Assembly (NCBI RefSeq): GCF_001422405.1 | Contig: NZ_LMMV01000021.1 | Location: 248,858-312,857, forward strand | Length of the DNA stretch: 64,000 bases | Reading direction: 5' to 3' | Origin: Pseudorhodoferax sp. Leaf267 | GTDB lineage: Bacteria; Pseudomonadota; Gammaproteobacteria; Burkholderiales; Burkholderiaceae_C | Shown here: positions 41,151 to 53,222 of the stretch, piece by piece | How the letters are laid out: each line of letters starts with the position of its first letter | Position numbering within the stretch: position 1 is the first letter of the stretch | The notes under the pieces: model-generated | Databases searched by the model: none | What the model was told of the DNA's origin: nothing | The model's input: the letters and a program-made list of their open reading frames with translations, nothing else | Program-made: the position numbers and the translations under genes

Positions 41151-42416
41151 ATGCTGACCACCCTCTTCTTCCTGGCCATCATGTTTGTCGGCGTGCCGAT
41201 CGGCATCTGCCTGTGCCTGGCCGGCATGTTCTACATCTGGGACAGCCACAACCCGCTCTTGTTCCAGTCCTTCCCGATGCAAATGTTCGGCGGGGTCGAC
41301 AGCTACGGACTGATCGCCATCCCGCTCTTCATCCTGATCGGCGAGATCATGAACGGCGGCGGCATCACGCGCCGCCTGGTGGAGCTGGCCATGGCCTTCG
41401 TCGGCTCGGTCAAGGGTGGCCTGGCCTACGTGAACATCCTGGCCAATGCACTGGTCTCGTCCATCATCGGCTCGGCCACGGCGCAGGTGGCCATCATGTC
41501 GCAGATCATGGTGCCGGAGATGGAAAAGAAGGGCTACGACAAGACCTTCGCGGCCGGGCTCACGGTGTATGGCGGCATGCTGGGGCCGATCATTCCGCCG
41601 TCGGTGATGTTCGTGGTCTACAGCGTGCTGGCCCAGGTGGCGGTGGGCGACATGCTGATCGCCGGCATCCTGCCCGGCATCCTGCTCACGGTGCTGTTCT
41701 TCGTCGTCATCGCGCTGATGGGGTTGATCTACGAGTACCCACGCAGCGAACGGCAGAGCCTGCGCCAGCGCGCCAGGTCCGTGCTGGTGTCCAGCCCCAC
41801 GCTGCTGATCCCCATCGTGATCGTGGGCTCCATCCTGAGCGGCATGGCCAATCCCACCGAGTCGGCGGCCGTCGGGGCGGTGGCCTCGGCGCTGGTGGGC
41901 CGCTACATCACCAAGGAGTTCCGCTTCAGCCAGATCCCCGAGATGCTGGTGCGCTCGGGCATCTACTCGGCCATCGTGCTGTTCCTGGTGGCGGCGGCGG
42001 CCGTGTTCTCGTGGATCCTGATCTTCGGCAAGGTGCCGCAGGCCACGGCGGTGTGGATCCAGACGGTGGCCAAAGACCCGATCACCTTCATGCTGATGAC
42101 CAACGTGATCCTGCTGGTGATCGGCACCGTGATCGACGGCATTCCGGGACTGATCATGACCGTGCCCATCCTGCTGCCGATCGCCACCGAGGTCTATGGC
42201 ATCGACCCGCGCCACTTCGGCGTGGTGGTGGTGGTGAACCTGGTGCTGGGCCTGATGTCGCCCCCCGTGGGGCTGAGCTTCTTCGTCGCCGCAGCGGTGA
42301 CCGGTGCCAAGCCCGGAAAGATGTTCATCGTGACGCTGCCGTTCTTCCTGATCTGCTGCGTGGCGCTGGTGCTGCTCTCCATCTTCCCCTGGCTGTCGCT
42401 CGGCCTCCTCAAGTAG
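41151..42416 (+). CDS. TRAP transporter large permease (DctM-like)
   Basis: The 421-residue protein has about 12 membrane helices and forms the transport channel. Family marks are IPLFILIGEIMNGGGITRRLV, GSATAQVAIMSQIMVPEMEKKGYDKTFAAGLT, GPIIPPSVMFVVY, ANPTESAAVGAVASAL and PPVGLSFFVAAAVTG. It couples sodium entry to uptake of an organic acid delivered by the periplasmic binding protein. The substrate is not evident from this chain. Confidence 0.93.
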   Translation: MLTTLFFLAIMFVGVPIGICLCLAGMFYIWDSHNPLLFQSFPMQMFGGVDSYGLIAIPLFILIGEIMNGGGITRRLVELAMAFVGSVKGGLAYVNILANALVSSIIGSATAQVAIMSQIMVPEMEKKGYDKTFAAGLTVYGGMLGPIIPPSVMFVVYSVLAQVAVGDMLIAGILPGILLTVLFFVVIALMGLIYEYPRSERQSLRQRARSVLVSSPTLLIPIVIVGSILSGMANPTESAAVGAVASALVGRYITKEFRFSQIPEMLVRSGIYSAIVLFLVAAAAVFSWILIFGKVPQATAVWIQTVAKDPITFMLMTNVILLVIGTVIDGIPGLIMTVPILLPIATEVYGIDPRHFGVVVVVNLVLGLMSPPVGLSFFVAAAVTGAKPGKMFIVTLPFFLICCVALVLLSIFPWLSLGLLK

Positions 42417-42447
42417 TTTCCTTCACCCCTCCCCCGGAGTCTTCGCC

Positions 42448-43434
42448 ATGACTGTTTCCCGCCGCTCTTTCGTCGCCGGCAGCGCCGCTGCCGCATCGCT
42501 CGCGTTCAGCCCCGTGCTGCGCGCGCAAACCAAGGAGTTCCGCATCGGCCTGATCACGCCGGCCGGCCACTCGTGGAACCGTGCCGCCACGGCCTTCGGC
42601 GAGGCGCTGAAGAAGGAAAGCGGCGGCCGTTTCTCGGTCACGGTGTTCCATTCGGGCCAGCTCGGCAACGAGTCGGCCATGATGCAGCAGCTGCAGTCCG
42701 GCGCGCTCGACATGGGCTGGATCCAGGCCGCAGAACTCGGCTCGCGCGTGTCCACTGTGGCGGCGATCAACGCGCCCTACCTCGTGCGCTCCACGGCCAG
42801 CGTGGCCAAGCTGGTCAAAACGCCGGCCGCACTCAAGCTCTTGGAAGTGCTGCCGCGTGAGACCGGCTGCATCGGCCTGGGCTGGGGCATCACGGGCATG
42901 CGCTCGGTGTTCTCGACCAAGGACCTGAACAGCTCGGCCGACCTCAAGGGACTGAAGCTGCGCATCAACCCTACGCCGGTCTACCGCGACTTCTACCAGT
43001 CCATGGGCGCCGCGCCCACGCCCATCCCCACGCCGCAGGTGTTCGACGCCATGGCCAATGGCCAGGTCGATGCGCTGGAGGCCGACATCGAGTTCTCGTG
43101 GAATGCGCGCTTCGACAAGGTGTCCAAGGTGATCCTGCAGATGAACGCGCTGTTCATGCCGTTCGCGCCGCTGGTCTCGGGCCGCGTCTGGGCCGCGCTG
43201 CCGGACAAGGACAAGGAACTGATCCGCGAGCAGGTCGCCAAGTCGCTGGACGCGCAGATTGCCGAGATCGCCAGCACCGAGCCCGGCCTGATCGAGAAAT
43301 TCAAGGCCAGCGGCATCGCGATGAAGACCGAGCCGGCCGCCAATGTGGAAGCCAGCATCAAGGCCTTCGACGCGCTGTGGCTGCCCAAGGCGCCGGCCAT
43401 CGCCGAGCTGCGCAAGACCGGCGCCACCCTGTAA
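42448..43434 (+). CDS. TRAP transporter substrate-binding protein (DctP-like)
   Basis: The 328-residue periplasmic protein carries a twin-arginine-type signal (SRRSFVAGSAAAASLAFSP). DctP-family marks include SGQLGNESAMMQQLQSGALDMGW, a conserved Arg in LKLRINPTPVYRDFYQSMGA that usually binds the ligand carboxylate, and NGQVDALEADIEF. The ligand is thus probably a carboxylate, perhaps an amino- or keto-acid given the next gene. It lies in the order dctQ, dctM, dctP, enzyme. Confidence 0.92.
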   Translation: MTVSRRSFVAGSAAAASLAFSPVLRAQTKEFRIGLITPAGHSWNRAATAFGEALKKESGGRFSVTVFHSGQLGNESAMMQQLQSGALDMGWIQAAELGSRVSTVAAINAPYLVRSTASVAKLVKTPAALKLLEVLPRETGCIGLGWGITGMRSVFSTKDLNSSADLKGLKLRINPTPVYRDFYQSMGAAPTPIPTPQVFDAMANGQVDALEADIEFSWNARFDKVSKVILQMNALFMPFAPLVSGRVWAALPDKDKELIREQVAKSLDAQIAEIASTEPGLIEKFKASGIAMKTEPAANVEASIKAFDALWLPKAPAIAELRKTGATL

Positions 43435-43462
43435 CTTTTCTTCACCACCAACGAGGCAAACC

Positions 43463-44389
43463 ATGAGCCCCAAAGTCAATTGGCAGGGCGTGTTCCCCGC
43501 CGTCACCACCCAGTTCCGCGAAGACATGTCGGTCGACGTGGACGCCACCGCCAAGGTCATGGACGCACTGATTGCCGACGGCGTCTCAGGCCTGATCGTC
43601 TGCGGCACGGTGGGCGAAAACTGCTCGCTGAGCACGAAGGAAAAGATCTCCATCATGGAAGCGGGCCGCGCCGTGGCCAAGGGCCGCGTGCCCGTGATCT
43701 GCGGCATCGCCGAGTTCACGACGGCCTTCGCCTGCGAGACGGCCAAGGAAGCGGCCCGCATCGGCGTGGACGGCATCATGGTCATGCCGGCGCTGCTCTA
43801 CTCGTCCAAGCCGCACGAGACGGCGGCGCACTTTCGCACCGTGTCCAAGGCCACCGACCTGCCGGTGATGGTCTACAACAACCCGCCGATCTACAAGAAC
43901 GACGTGACGCCGGACATCCTGGCCACGCTGGCCGATTGCGAGACCATCGTCTGCTTCAAGGACAGCTCGGGCGACACGCGCCGCTTCATCGACACACGCA
44001 ACATGGTCGGCGACCGCTTCGTGCTGTTTGCCGGCCTGGACGACGTGGTGGTCGAGAGCGTGGCCATGGGCGCGGTGGGCTGGGTCTCAGGTATCTCCAA
44101 CGCGTTCCCGAAGGAAGGCGAGACCCTGTTCCGGCTGGCCAAGGCAGGTCGTTTCGAGGAGCTGATGCCGCTCTACGAATGGCTGATGCCGATCCTGCAC
44201 CTGGATGCGCGGCCGGACCTGGTGCAGTGCATCAAGCTGTGCGAACACATCCTGGGCCGCGGCACCTACCGCACCCGCCCGCCGCGGCTGGAGCTGCCGC
44301 CCGCCGACAAGCAGCACGTGGAAACCATCATGAAGAAGGCGCTCGCCAACCGGCCGGTGCTGCCGGACGTGGGCATTACGGGGCGTTGA
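43463..44389 (+). CDS. DapA-family lyase/deaminase, hydroxyproline-pathway-like
   Basis: The 308-residue enzyme is a class I aldolase of the dihydrodipicolinate synthase family. Schiff-base Lys166 lies in VCFKDSSGD and Tyr138 in VMVYNNPP. The second motif is GTVGEN rather than the GTTGE of DapA, arguing against lysine synthesis. From memory, the overall pattern and the C-terminal HLDARPDLVQCIKLCEHILG stretch recall 1-pyrroline-4-hydroxy-2-carboxylate deaminase of hydroxyproline breakdown; other keto-acid aldolases remain possible. It is last in the TRAP operon, so it probably acts on the imported compound. Confidence 0.8.
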   Translation: MSPKVNWQGVFPAVTTQFREDMSVDVDATAKVMDALIADGVSGLIVCGTVGENCSLSTKEKISIMEAGRAVAKGRVPVICGIAEFTTAFACETAKEAARIGVDGIMVMPALLYSSKPHETAAHFRTVSKATDLPVMVYNNPPIYKNDVTPDILATLADCETIVCFKDSSGDTRRFIDTRNMVGDRFVLFAGLDDVVVESVAMGAVGWVSGISNAFPKEGETLFRLAKAGRFEELMPLYEWLMPILHLDARPDLVQCIKLCEHILGRGTYRTRPPRLELPPADKQHVETIMKKALANRPVLPDVGITGR

Positions 44390-44407
44390 GCGCCAGGCCG
44401 CCCCGGC

Positions 44408-44953
44408 TCAGTCGTCCTCGTTGGCGGCGATGCCGGGGAACAGCACCTCGGTGAAGCCGAACTTCGTGAAGTCGCGCACCCGCATCGGGTAGAGCTTGCC
44501 GATCAGGTGGTCGCACTCGTGCTGGACGACACGGGCATGGAAGCCTTCCACCGTGCGGTCGATGGCGTCGCCATACTGATCGAAGCCGGTGTAGCGGATC
44601 TTCAAGAAGCGCGGCACCACGCCCCGCAGGCCGGGCACGGACAGGCAACCCTCCCAATCCTCTTCTTGCGCATCGCCCAAGGGCGTGATGACCGGGTTGC
44701 ACAACACGGTGACCGGCACGATGGGCCGATCCGGGTAGCGCGGGTTGGGGTCGTTGCTGCCGAAGATCACCAGTTGCAGATCGACCCCGATCTGCGGCGC
44801 TGCCAGGCCGGCGCCGTTGACGGCATGCATGGTGTCGAACAGGTCGGAGACGAGCAGGTGCAGCGCGTCGGAGTCGAAGGACTCGCTGGACACGGGCTGC
44901 GCGACGCGCAGCAGGCGCGGGTCGCCCATCTTCAGGATGTCGCGGACGGTCAA
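44408..44953 (-). CDS. def: Peptide deformylase
   Basis: The 181-residue metalloenzyme removes the formyl group from new proteins. All three motifs are present: [21 protein letters not shown] with the metal-binding Cys, and [13 protein letters not shown] with two metal-binding His. The start is TTG at 44953, with GGGAG about 9 bases upstream and the family-typical [15 protein letters not shown]. Another def copy may exist elsewhere, since this one is not beside fmt. Confidence 0.93.
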   Translation of the reverse strand: MTVRDILKMGDPRLLRVAQPVSSESFDSDALHLLVSDLFDTMHAVNGAGLAAPQIGVDLQLVIFGSNDPNPRYPDRPIVPVTVLCNPVITPLGDAQEEDWEGCLSVPGLRGVVPRFLKIRYTGFDQYGDAIDRTVEGFHARVVQHECDHLIGKLYPMRVRDFTKFGFTEVLFPGIAANEDD

Positions 44954-45052
44954 TTCAAATTCTCCCGGCGCGTTGGACGCGACTTCAGTCTGGTTTCTTG
45001 ATGCTCAGAACATGCCGAGACAGGTGCATGCGCTGGTAGGCGGATGGGCAGC

Positions 45053-45226
45053 TCAGGGGAGGACATCCGGGTCCATGGGCTTGCCGCTGTGCATGTCTTC
45101 CCTCGCCACCCGTGTGATCTCGACCAGAGTCGCGGCGGTGTAGTTCACGCCTTCACCCAGTTCCAGTTGCACGCCGCCCGCTGCCATGGCCGCCTGCCAA
45201 GCCGCAGCGCGCTGCTGCTCAGACAT
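45053..45226 (-). CDS. Hypothetical 57-residue protein after the MNT gene
   Basis: The small frame overlaps the end of the nucleotidyltransferase gene by 8 bases (CATGTCTGA junction), which argues that it is real and coupled. It has a helical Ala-rich start (MSEQQRAAAWQAAMAAGG), a middle of VQLELGEGVNYTAATLVEIT and a charged end with MDPDVLP. I recognise no family. The usual partner of an MNT protein is a HEPN toxin of about 110 to 140 residues, which this is not. Confidence 0.55.
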   Translation of the reverse strand: MSEQQRAAAWQAAMAAGGVQLELGEGVNYTAATLVEITRVAREDMHSGKPMDPDVLP

Positions 45227-45509
45227 GGATTGCGTCCCGCTCGACATGCGGGCGCAGCTCGGCGCGCAAGGCCTTGTCGGTCACCAGGTCGACGGATCGG
45301 CCCAGCAAATCTTCCAGGTAGAACATCAGGCCGAAATAGCGTTCTGCCGTGGCCGGGCCGTGGAAAGCCACGAGCACGTCCACATCGCTCTGCGCATGGG
45401 CCTCCCCGCGCACAAACGAGCCAAACAGCGCCAGATCGCGCACAGCAAACCGCTCGGCCAGAGCAGCCTTGTGTAGCGCGAGCAGTTGCAGGGCAGATGC
45501 GCAATCCAT
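45219..45509 (-). CDS. MNT-type nucleotidyltransferase
   Basis: The 96-residue protein is a minimal nucleotidyltransferase with the motif GSFVRGEAHAQSDVDVLVAF (active Asp42 and Asp44) and a third acidic residue, Asp74, in RSVDLVTD. Relatives such as MntA serve as antitoxins that AMPylate a HEPN ribonuclease (HepT). No HEPN gene follows; instead a 57-residue gene overlaps its end. It starts 6 bases after the ligA stop on the same strand, so it is expressed from the ligA transcript unless it has an internal promoter. Confidence 0.85.
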   Translation of the reverse strand: MDCASALQLLALHKAALAERFAVRDLALFGSFVRGEAHAQSDVDVLVAFHGPATAERYFGLMFYLEDLLGRSVDLVTDKALRAELRPHVERDAIHV

Positions 45510-45515
45510 GAAAGA

Positions 45516-48610
<3,095 letters not shown>

Positions 48611-48635
48611 CGGAACTCCTGTTGTTGTTGTGGGT

Positions 48636-51600
48636 TCAGGCCGCTTCGGCCATGGAAAGCGCCGACTCCATGTCGACGGCCACGATGCGCGAGACGCCCT
48701 GCTCCTGCATGGTCACGCCGATCAACTGCTTGGCCATTTCCATGGCGATCTTGTTGTGGCTGATGAAGAGGAACTGGGTCTCGCGGCTCATGGCGGTGAC
48801 GAGTTTGGCATAGCGCTCGGTGTTGGCGTCGTCCAGGGGCGCATCCACCTCGTCCAGCAGGCAGAACGGCGCGGGGTTCAGCTGGAAGATCGCGAACACC
48901 AGCGCGATGGCGGTCAGCGCCTTCTCGCCGCCGGACAGCAAATGGATGGTCTGGTTCTTCTTGCCCGGCGGCTGGGCGATCACCTGCACGCCCGAGTCCA
49001 GGATCTCGTCGCCTGTGATCACGAGCCGCGCATTGCCGCCGCCGAACAGCTCGGGGAACATGCGGCCGAAATGCCCGTTCACGGTGTCGAAGGTGCCCGA
49101 GAGCAGCTCGCGCGTCTCGTTGTCGATCTTGCGGATCGCGTCTTCCAGCGTGGTCATGGCCTCGGTCAGGTCGGCGGTCTGCGCGTCGAGGAACTGCTTG
49201 CGTTCGCGCGCGGCGGTCAACTCGTCCAGCGCCGCCAGGTTCACGGCGCCCAGCGCCGCGATCTCGCGGTGCAGGCGGTCGATCTCGGACTGCAGGCCGC
49301 TCAGGCGCACATTGCCTTCCGTGATCGACTGGGCCAGCACCGCCAGGTCGACCTCGGCCTCGGCCAGCAGCTGGTTGTACTGCTCTACGCCCAGGCGTGC
49401 GGCCTGTTCCTTGAGCTGGAACTCGGTGATGCGCTGGCGCAGCGGGTCGAGCTCGCGTTCCAGCTTGAGCCGGGCCTCGTCACTGCCGCGCAGCCGCGTG
49501 GTCAGGTCGTCGTATTCGCTGCGGCGCGCGCCCAAGGCCGTTTCGCGCTCCAGCTTGAGCGCCAGTGCGTTCTGCAGGCCGGCCTGGGCGGCCGCATCGG
49601 ACAGGCGCGACAACTCCTCGCGCGCGCGCTGGTCCTCGTCGTGCAGCGCGCGCGTCTGCTGGTCGGCCACGGCGATGGCGCGGCTGAGTTCGTCGCGCCG
49701 CGCGCCCAGGCTGCGGTGCGAGAACTGGGCCTCCTGCGCCTGGCGCTCCAGGCTGCGCTGCTGTTCGCGCGATTCGGTCAGCTTGCGCTGGGCCTCGATC
49801 ACGCGTTCGTCGAGCTGGGCGTGGCGCTCCTGGCTGTCGGCCAGCTGCATGTCCAGCTCTTCGAAACGCGCCTCGGCCGTGATGCGGCGCTCCTGCAAGT
49901 CTTCGAGCTGGGCATCGACCTCGGCCAGGTCGCCGCTCAGCTGCTCGTTGCGCGCGCGGGTCTGCTCGGCCAGTTGCGTCAGGCGCAATGTCTCGACCTG
50001 CAAGGCATGGGCGCTGTTCTGCGTTTCGGCGGCCTCGCGCCGCGCGCCGACCAGGCGCTGCGAGGCGTCGGCATAGGCGGCCTCGGCGCGCACGAGGGCC
50101 GTGCGCGACTCTTCGCCGATCAGCGCCTGGGCGCGCAGCTGCTTGTCCAGGTTCTCGATCTCCTGCGCGCGGGCCAGCAGTCCGGCCTGCTCGGAGTCCT
50201 GCGCATAAAAGCTCACGCTGTGTGCGCTGACCGCGTGGCCGGACGGCACGTAGATCACCTCGCCCGGCTGCAGCTGGGCCCGCTGCGCCAGCGCCTGCGC
50301 GAAGTTCTCGGCCGTGTAGCAGCCATGCAGCCACTCGGCGAACAGCGCGCGCTGGGCCGCATCGCCCAGGCGCAGCAGGTCCGACAGGCGCGGCAGCTTG
50401 CCCGCCGCGTCGGCCACGGGCGCCCCCGGCGGGCTGTAGAACGACAGCTTGGCCGGCGGGCCGTCGGCGCCCTGGCTGCCCAGGAAGCCGCCGACCATCT
50501 CCAGCCGCGACACCTCCAGCGCGCCCAGGCGCTCGCGCAGCGCGGCTTCGAGTGCGTTCTCCCAACCCTGCTCGATGTGGATACGGCTCCAGATGCCTTG
50601 CAGGCCATCGAGGCCATGCCTGGACAGCCAGGGCACCAGCTTGCCGTCGGTGCGCACCTTCTCCTGCAAGGCCTTGAGCGCATCGGAGCGGGCCGACAGC
50701 TCGGCCTGGCGTGCCGACTCGGTGTTCACGGCCTGCTGGCGCGTGCGGCGCTCTTCGTCCAATTGCGGCACGCTGTCCTGCAACTCGTGCAGGCGCGCGT
50801 CGGCGATGGAAGCGGCTTCCTGCGCCTGCGCCAGTTGCTGCTGCAACTGCGCCAGCCGGCTCTCGTCGGGCACGGCCAGCGCGCGCTGGTCGGTCACGAG
50901 ACGCTCGCGGCGCTGGTTCTGCTGGCGCGACTGCTCCTCGATGCTGCGCTGGTCGGCGGCCAGCACCTGGATCTGCTGCTGGACCTGCATGACGCTGGTC
51001 CGCTGTTCGTTGGCCCTGGCCTGGGCCTGGGCATGTGCTTCTTCCAGGTCCGGCAGGCGGGCAGCCTGCTCCTCGACCTGGGCGGCCAGCATTTCGGCCG
51101 CTTCTTCGGCCTGCGAGCCCTGGGTGGACAGGTTCTCGATCTCGGCCTCGGCATCGCTCTTGCGCGTGCCCCACTGGTCGATCTGCTCCTTGAGCGTGAC
51201 CAGCCGCTGCTCCACACGCTGGCGGCCTTCGACCACGAAGCGGATCTCGCTCTCCAGCTTACCGACCTCGGCGCTGGCCTCGTACAGCTTGCCCTGCGCC
51301 TGATTGACGTGGTCGCCGGCCGCGTAGTGCGCCTGGCGGATGGCCTCCAACTCGGCCTCGATGTGGCGCAGGTCGGCGACGCGGGCCTCCAGCGCCGTCA
51401 TCGCGTTCGCGCCCTCGGCCTGCACCCGGGCCTGGTCGGCCTCGCTGTCGGCGCGCTTCAAAAACCACAGCTGGTGCTGCTTGAGCGTGGCGCTGGCCTG
51501 CAGGCTGTTGTAGCGCTGGGCGACCTCTGCTTGCTTCTCCAGCTTATCCAGGTTGGCGTTGAGCTCGCGCAGGATGTCTTCGACGCGGGTGAGGTTCTCG

Positions 51601-52163
51601 CGCGTGTCCGACAGCCGGTTCTCCGTCTCGCGACGGCGCTCCTTGTACTTGGAGACACCGGCCGCCTCTTCCAGGAACAGCCGCAGTTCCTCGGGCTTGG
51701 ATTCGATGATGCGGCTGATCGTGCCCTGGCCGATGATGGCGTAGGCGCGCGGCCCCAGGCCCGTGCCCAGGAACACGTCCTGCACATCGCGCCGGCGCAC
51801 GGGCTGGTTGTTGATGTAGTAGCTGCTGGTGCCGTCGCGCGTCAGCACGCGCTTAACGGCGATTTCGCCGAACTGCGACCACTGGCCGCCGGCACGGTGG
51901 TCGCCGTTGTCGAACACCAGTTCCACGCTGGCGCGGCTGGCCGGCTTGCGCGAGGTCGTGCCGTTGAAGATCACGTCCTGCATGGACTCACCGCGCAGCT
52001 CGCTGGCCTTGCTCTCGCCCAGCACCCAACGCACCGCATCCATGATGTTGGACTTGCCGCAACCGTTGGGGCCGACCACGCCGACGAGTTGGCCGGGCAG
52101 CATGAAATTGGTGGGCTCGACGAAGGACTTGAAGCCGGCCAGCTTGATGGAGTTGAGGCGCAA
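48636..52163 (-). CDS. smc: Chromosome segregation protein SMC
   Basis: The 1175-residue SMC ATPase organises and segregates the chromosome. The Walker A motif GPNGCGKSN lies at about residues 31 to 39, two long coiled coils surround a hinge at about 500 to 650 (LVPWLSRHGLDGLQGIWS), and the C-terminal head holds the signature LLSGGEKALTAIAL and Walker B FCLLDEVDAPLDDAN. The start is TTG at 52163 with GAGGG 7 bases upstream, giving the canonical MRLNSIKLAGFKSF. It leads the smc-zipA-ligA run. Confidence 0.96.
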   Translation of the reverse strand: MRLNSIKLAGFKSFVEPTNFMLPGQLVGVVGPNGCGKSNIMDAVRWVLGESKASELRGESMQDVIFNGTTSRKPASRASVELVFDNGDHRAGGQWSQFGEIAVKRVLTRDGTSSYYINNQPVRRRDVQDVFLGTGLGPRAYAIIGQGTISRIIESKPEELRLFLEEAAGVSKYKERRRETENRLSDTRENLTRVEDILRELNANLDKLEKQAEVAQRYNSLQASATLKQHQLWFLKRADSEADQARVQAEGANAMTALEARVADLRHIEAELEAIRQAHYAAGDHVNQAQGKLYEASAEVGKLESEIRFVVEGRQRVEQRLVTLKEQIDQWGTRKSDAEAEIENLSTQGSQAEEAAEMLAAQVEEQAARLPDLEEAHAQAQARANEQRTSVMQVQQQIQVLAADQRSIEEQSRQQNQRRERLVTDQRALAVPDESRLAQLQQQLAQAQEAASIADARLHELQDSVPQLDEERRTRQQAVNTESARQAELSARSDALKALQEKVRTDGKLVPWLSRHGLDGLQGIWSRIHIEQGWENALEAALRERLGALEVSRLEMVGGFLGSQGADGPPAKLSFYSPPGAPVADAAGKLPRLSDLLRLGDAAQRALFAEWLHGCYTAENFAQALAQRAQLQPGEVIYVPSGHAVSAHSVSFYAQDSEQAGLLARAQEIENLDKQLRAQALIGEESRTALVRAEAAYADASQRLVGARREAAETQNSAHALQVETLRLTQLAEQTRARNEQLSGDLAEVDAQLEDLQERRITAEARFEELDMQLADSQERHAQLDERVIEAQRKLTESREQQRSLERQAQEAQFSHRSLGARRDELSRAIAVADQQTRALHDEDQRAREELSRLSDAAAQAGLQNALALKLERETALGARRSEYDDLTTRLRGSDEARLKLERELDPLRQRITEFQLKEQAARLGVEQYNQLLAEAEVDLAVLAQSITEGNVRLSGLQSEIDRLHREIAALGAVNLAALDELTAARERKQFLDAQTADLTEAMTTLEDAIRKIDNETRELLSGTFDTVNGHFGRMFPELFGGGNARLVITGDEILDSGVQVIAQPPGKKNQTIHLLSGGEKALTAIALVFAIFQLNPAPFCLLDEVDAPLDDANTERYAKLVTAMSRETQFLFISHNKIAMEMAKQLIGVTMQEQGVSRIVAVDMESALSMAEAA

Positions 52164-52349
52164 GAAAGACCCTCGCTCATGTTGCAGAAATCACCGCGAG
52201 CGCGCAGGCGCAGGCTCGGAACAGGCCGCTGTCGACCGGTCGGGGATTTTATCGGCTAGCCATTGTTATCCCGACGTAACCAATTGACGCTATTTGTGTA
52301 CTCGATTTGAGATTGCCTCTGGACTTGTCCAAAACATGCAATAATTCTT

Positions 52350-52376
52350 TTGCATACACATCTACACTGTATGCAA
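52350..52376. promoter_or_regulatory. Inverted repeat before the PEP-CTERM gene
   Basis: TTGCATAC (52350-52357) and GTATGCAA (52369-52376) form a perfect 8-bp inverted repeat with an 11-base spacer, in the AT-rich 276-base gap between smc and the PEP-CTERM gene. The sequence ATGCAATA also occurs directly repeated near 52336 and 52371. TTGCAT with CAATAT 18 bases on could be the promoter, so a bound regulator would overlap it. The regulator is unknown. Confidence 0.55.
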
Positions 52377-52439
52377 TATGTGTTCAAACCATCACCGTGC
52401 GTCATGCGTGTTGCGGCGGCGCACAAGAAAGGTCTAGCA

Positions 52440-53222
52440 ATGCGATCAGCAAAACGATGGATCACGGGCGTCGCCATGGCGGCTCTCGGGGCCGCGGCGC
52501 AGGCGGCGCCGATCACAGCCAGTGGAATCACCTGGAACCCCGATTACGCCGATGGCGGTGAAGTCGACTTCATCTCCCAGTTCGACTTTACGCAGTGGTA
52601 TTCCAGGACCAGCAGCGTCGGCGGCGCCATCGCGGCCAACAGCTACAGCTCAGCGCTCGTATTCAACGACGTCTACACGGACCAGCAGAACGGCGGCACT
52701 TTCGGCACCTATTACCTGCAGGGTGCCGGCGAGATCTACCGCATCAACGGCGACACCGGATTCGCCGCCGCGGGCCGCGAGCTGACCTATGTGTTCGGCG
52801 GCATCGTGTTGCAGGCCGACGGAAGCCTGGATTACAGCCAGGCCTGGGGCAAGCTGTTCGCGGGCTACACCACGCCAGTCAACTACACGCACCCGGCCAG
52901 TAGCGACGCCGAAGTGCTGGACGCGCAGACTGGCGAGCTGTTCCTGGACCTGCGCTTCAACAGCGCCAGCTTCGTCGACGGCGACATCGGCAACGGCACG
53001 GTCAGCGCCAGCCTGCGCATCGTGGGCGGCACAGCAGCGGAGTATTTCGATCCACGCGCGCTGACCTACACGGGTGACGCCAACTTCAACCCGTCCGGCC
53101 GCTACTCGGGCGGCGGCAACGGCTCCTCGCTCGGCAATACCGAGAACGTGGTGCCTGAGCCGGCGTCCCTGGCGCTGATGGGCCTGGGCCTGATGGGCCT
53201 GGCCTTCATCCGTCGGCGCTGA
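52440..53222 (+). CDS. PEP-CTERM sorting domain protein
   Basis: The 260-residue exported protein has a signal peptide (MRSAKRWITGVAMAALGAAAQA, then APITASGITW), a beta-rich, Asn/Asp/Gly/Tyr-rich body without lysine in long stretches, and a C-terminal sorting tail: the VPEPASLALMG motif, a hydrophobic helix (LGLMGLAFI) and RRR. Exosortase recognises such tails and delivers the protein to the cell surface or biofilm matrix. No exosortase gene lies in this window. The last 17 bases overlap the convergent lysR gene. Confidence 0.9.
   Translation: MRSAKRWITGVAMAALGAAAQAAPITASGITWNPDYADGGEVDFISQFDFTQWYSRTSSVGGAIAANSYSSALVFNDVYTDQQNGGTFGTYYLQGAGEIYRINGDTGFAAAGRELTYVFGGIVLQADGSLDYSQAWGKLFAGYTTPVNYTHPASSDAEVLDAQTGELFLDLRFNSASFVDGDIGNGTVSASLRIVGGTAAEYFDPRALTYTGDANFNPSGRYSGGGNGSSLGNTENVVPEPASLALMGLGLMGLAFIRRR

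Noticed and set aside
52164-52439. Horizontal transfer signal in the AT-rich gap before the PEP-CTERM gene
   Set aside because: The low GC covers only a promoter-sized region with an operator-like repeat. The gene itself has the same codon use as its neighbours.
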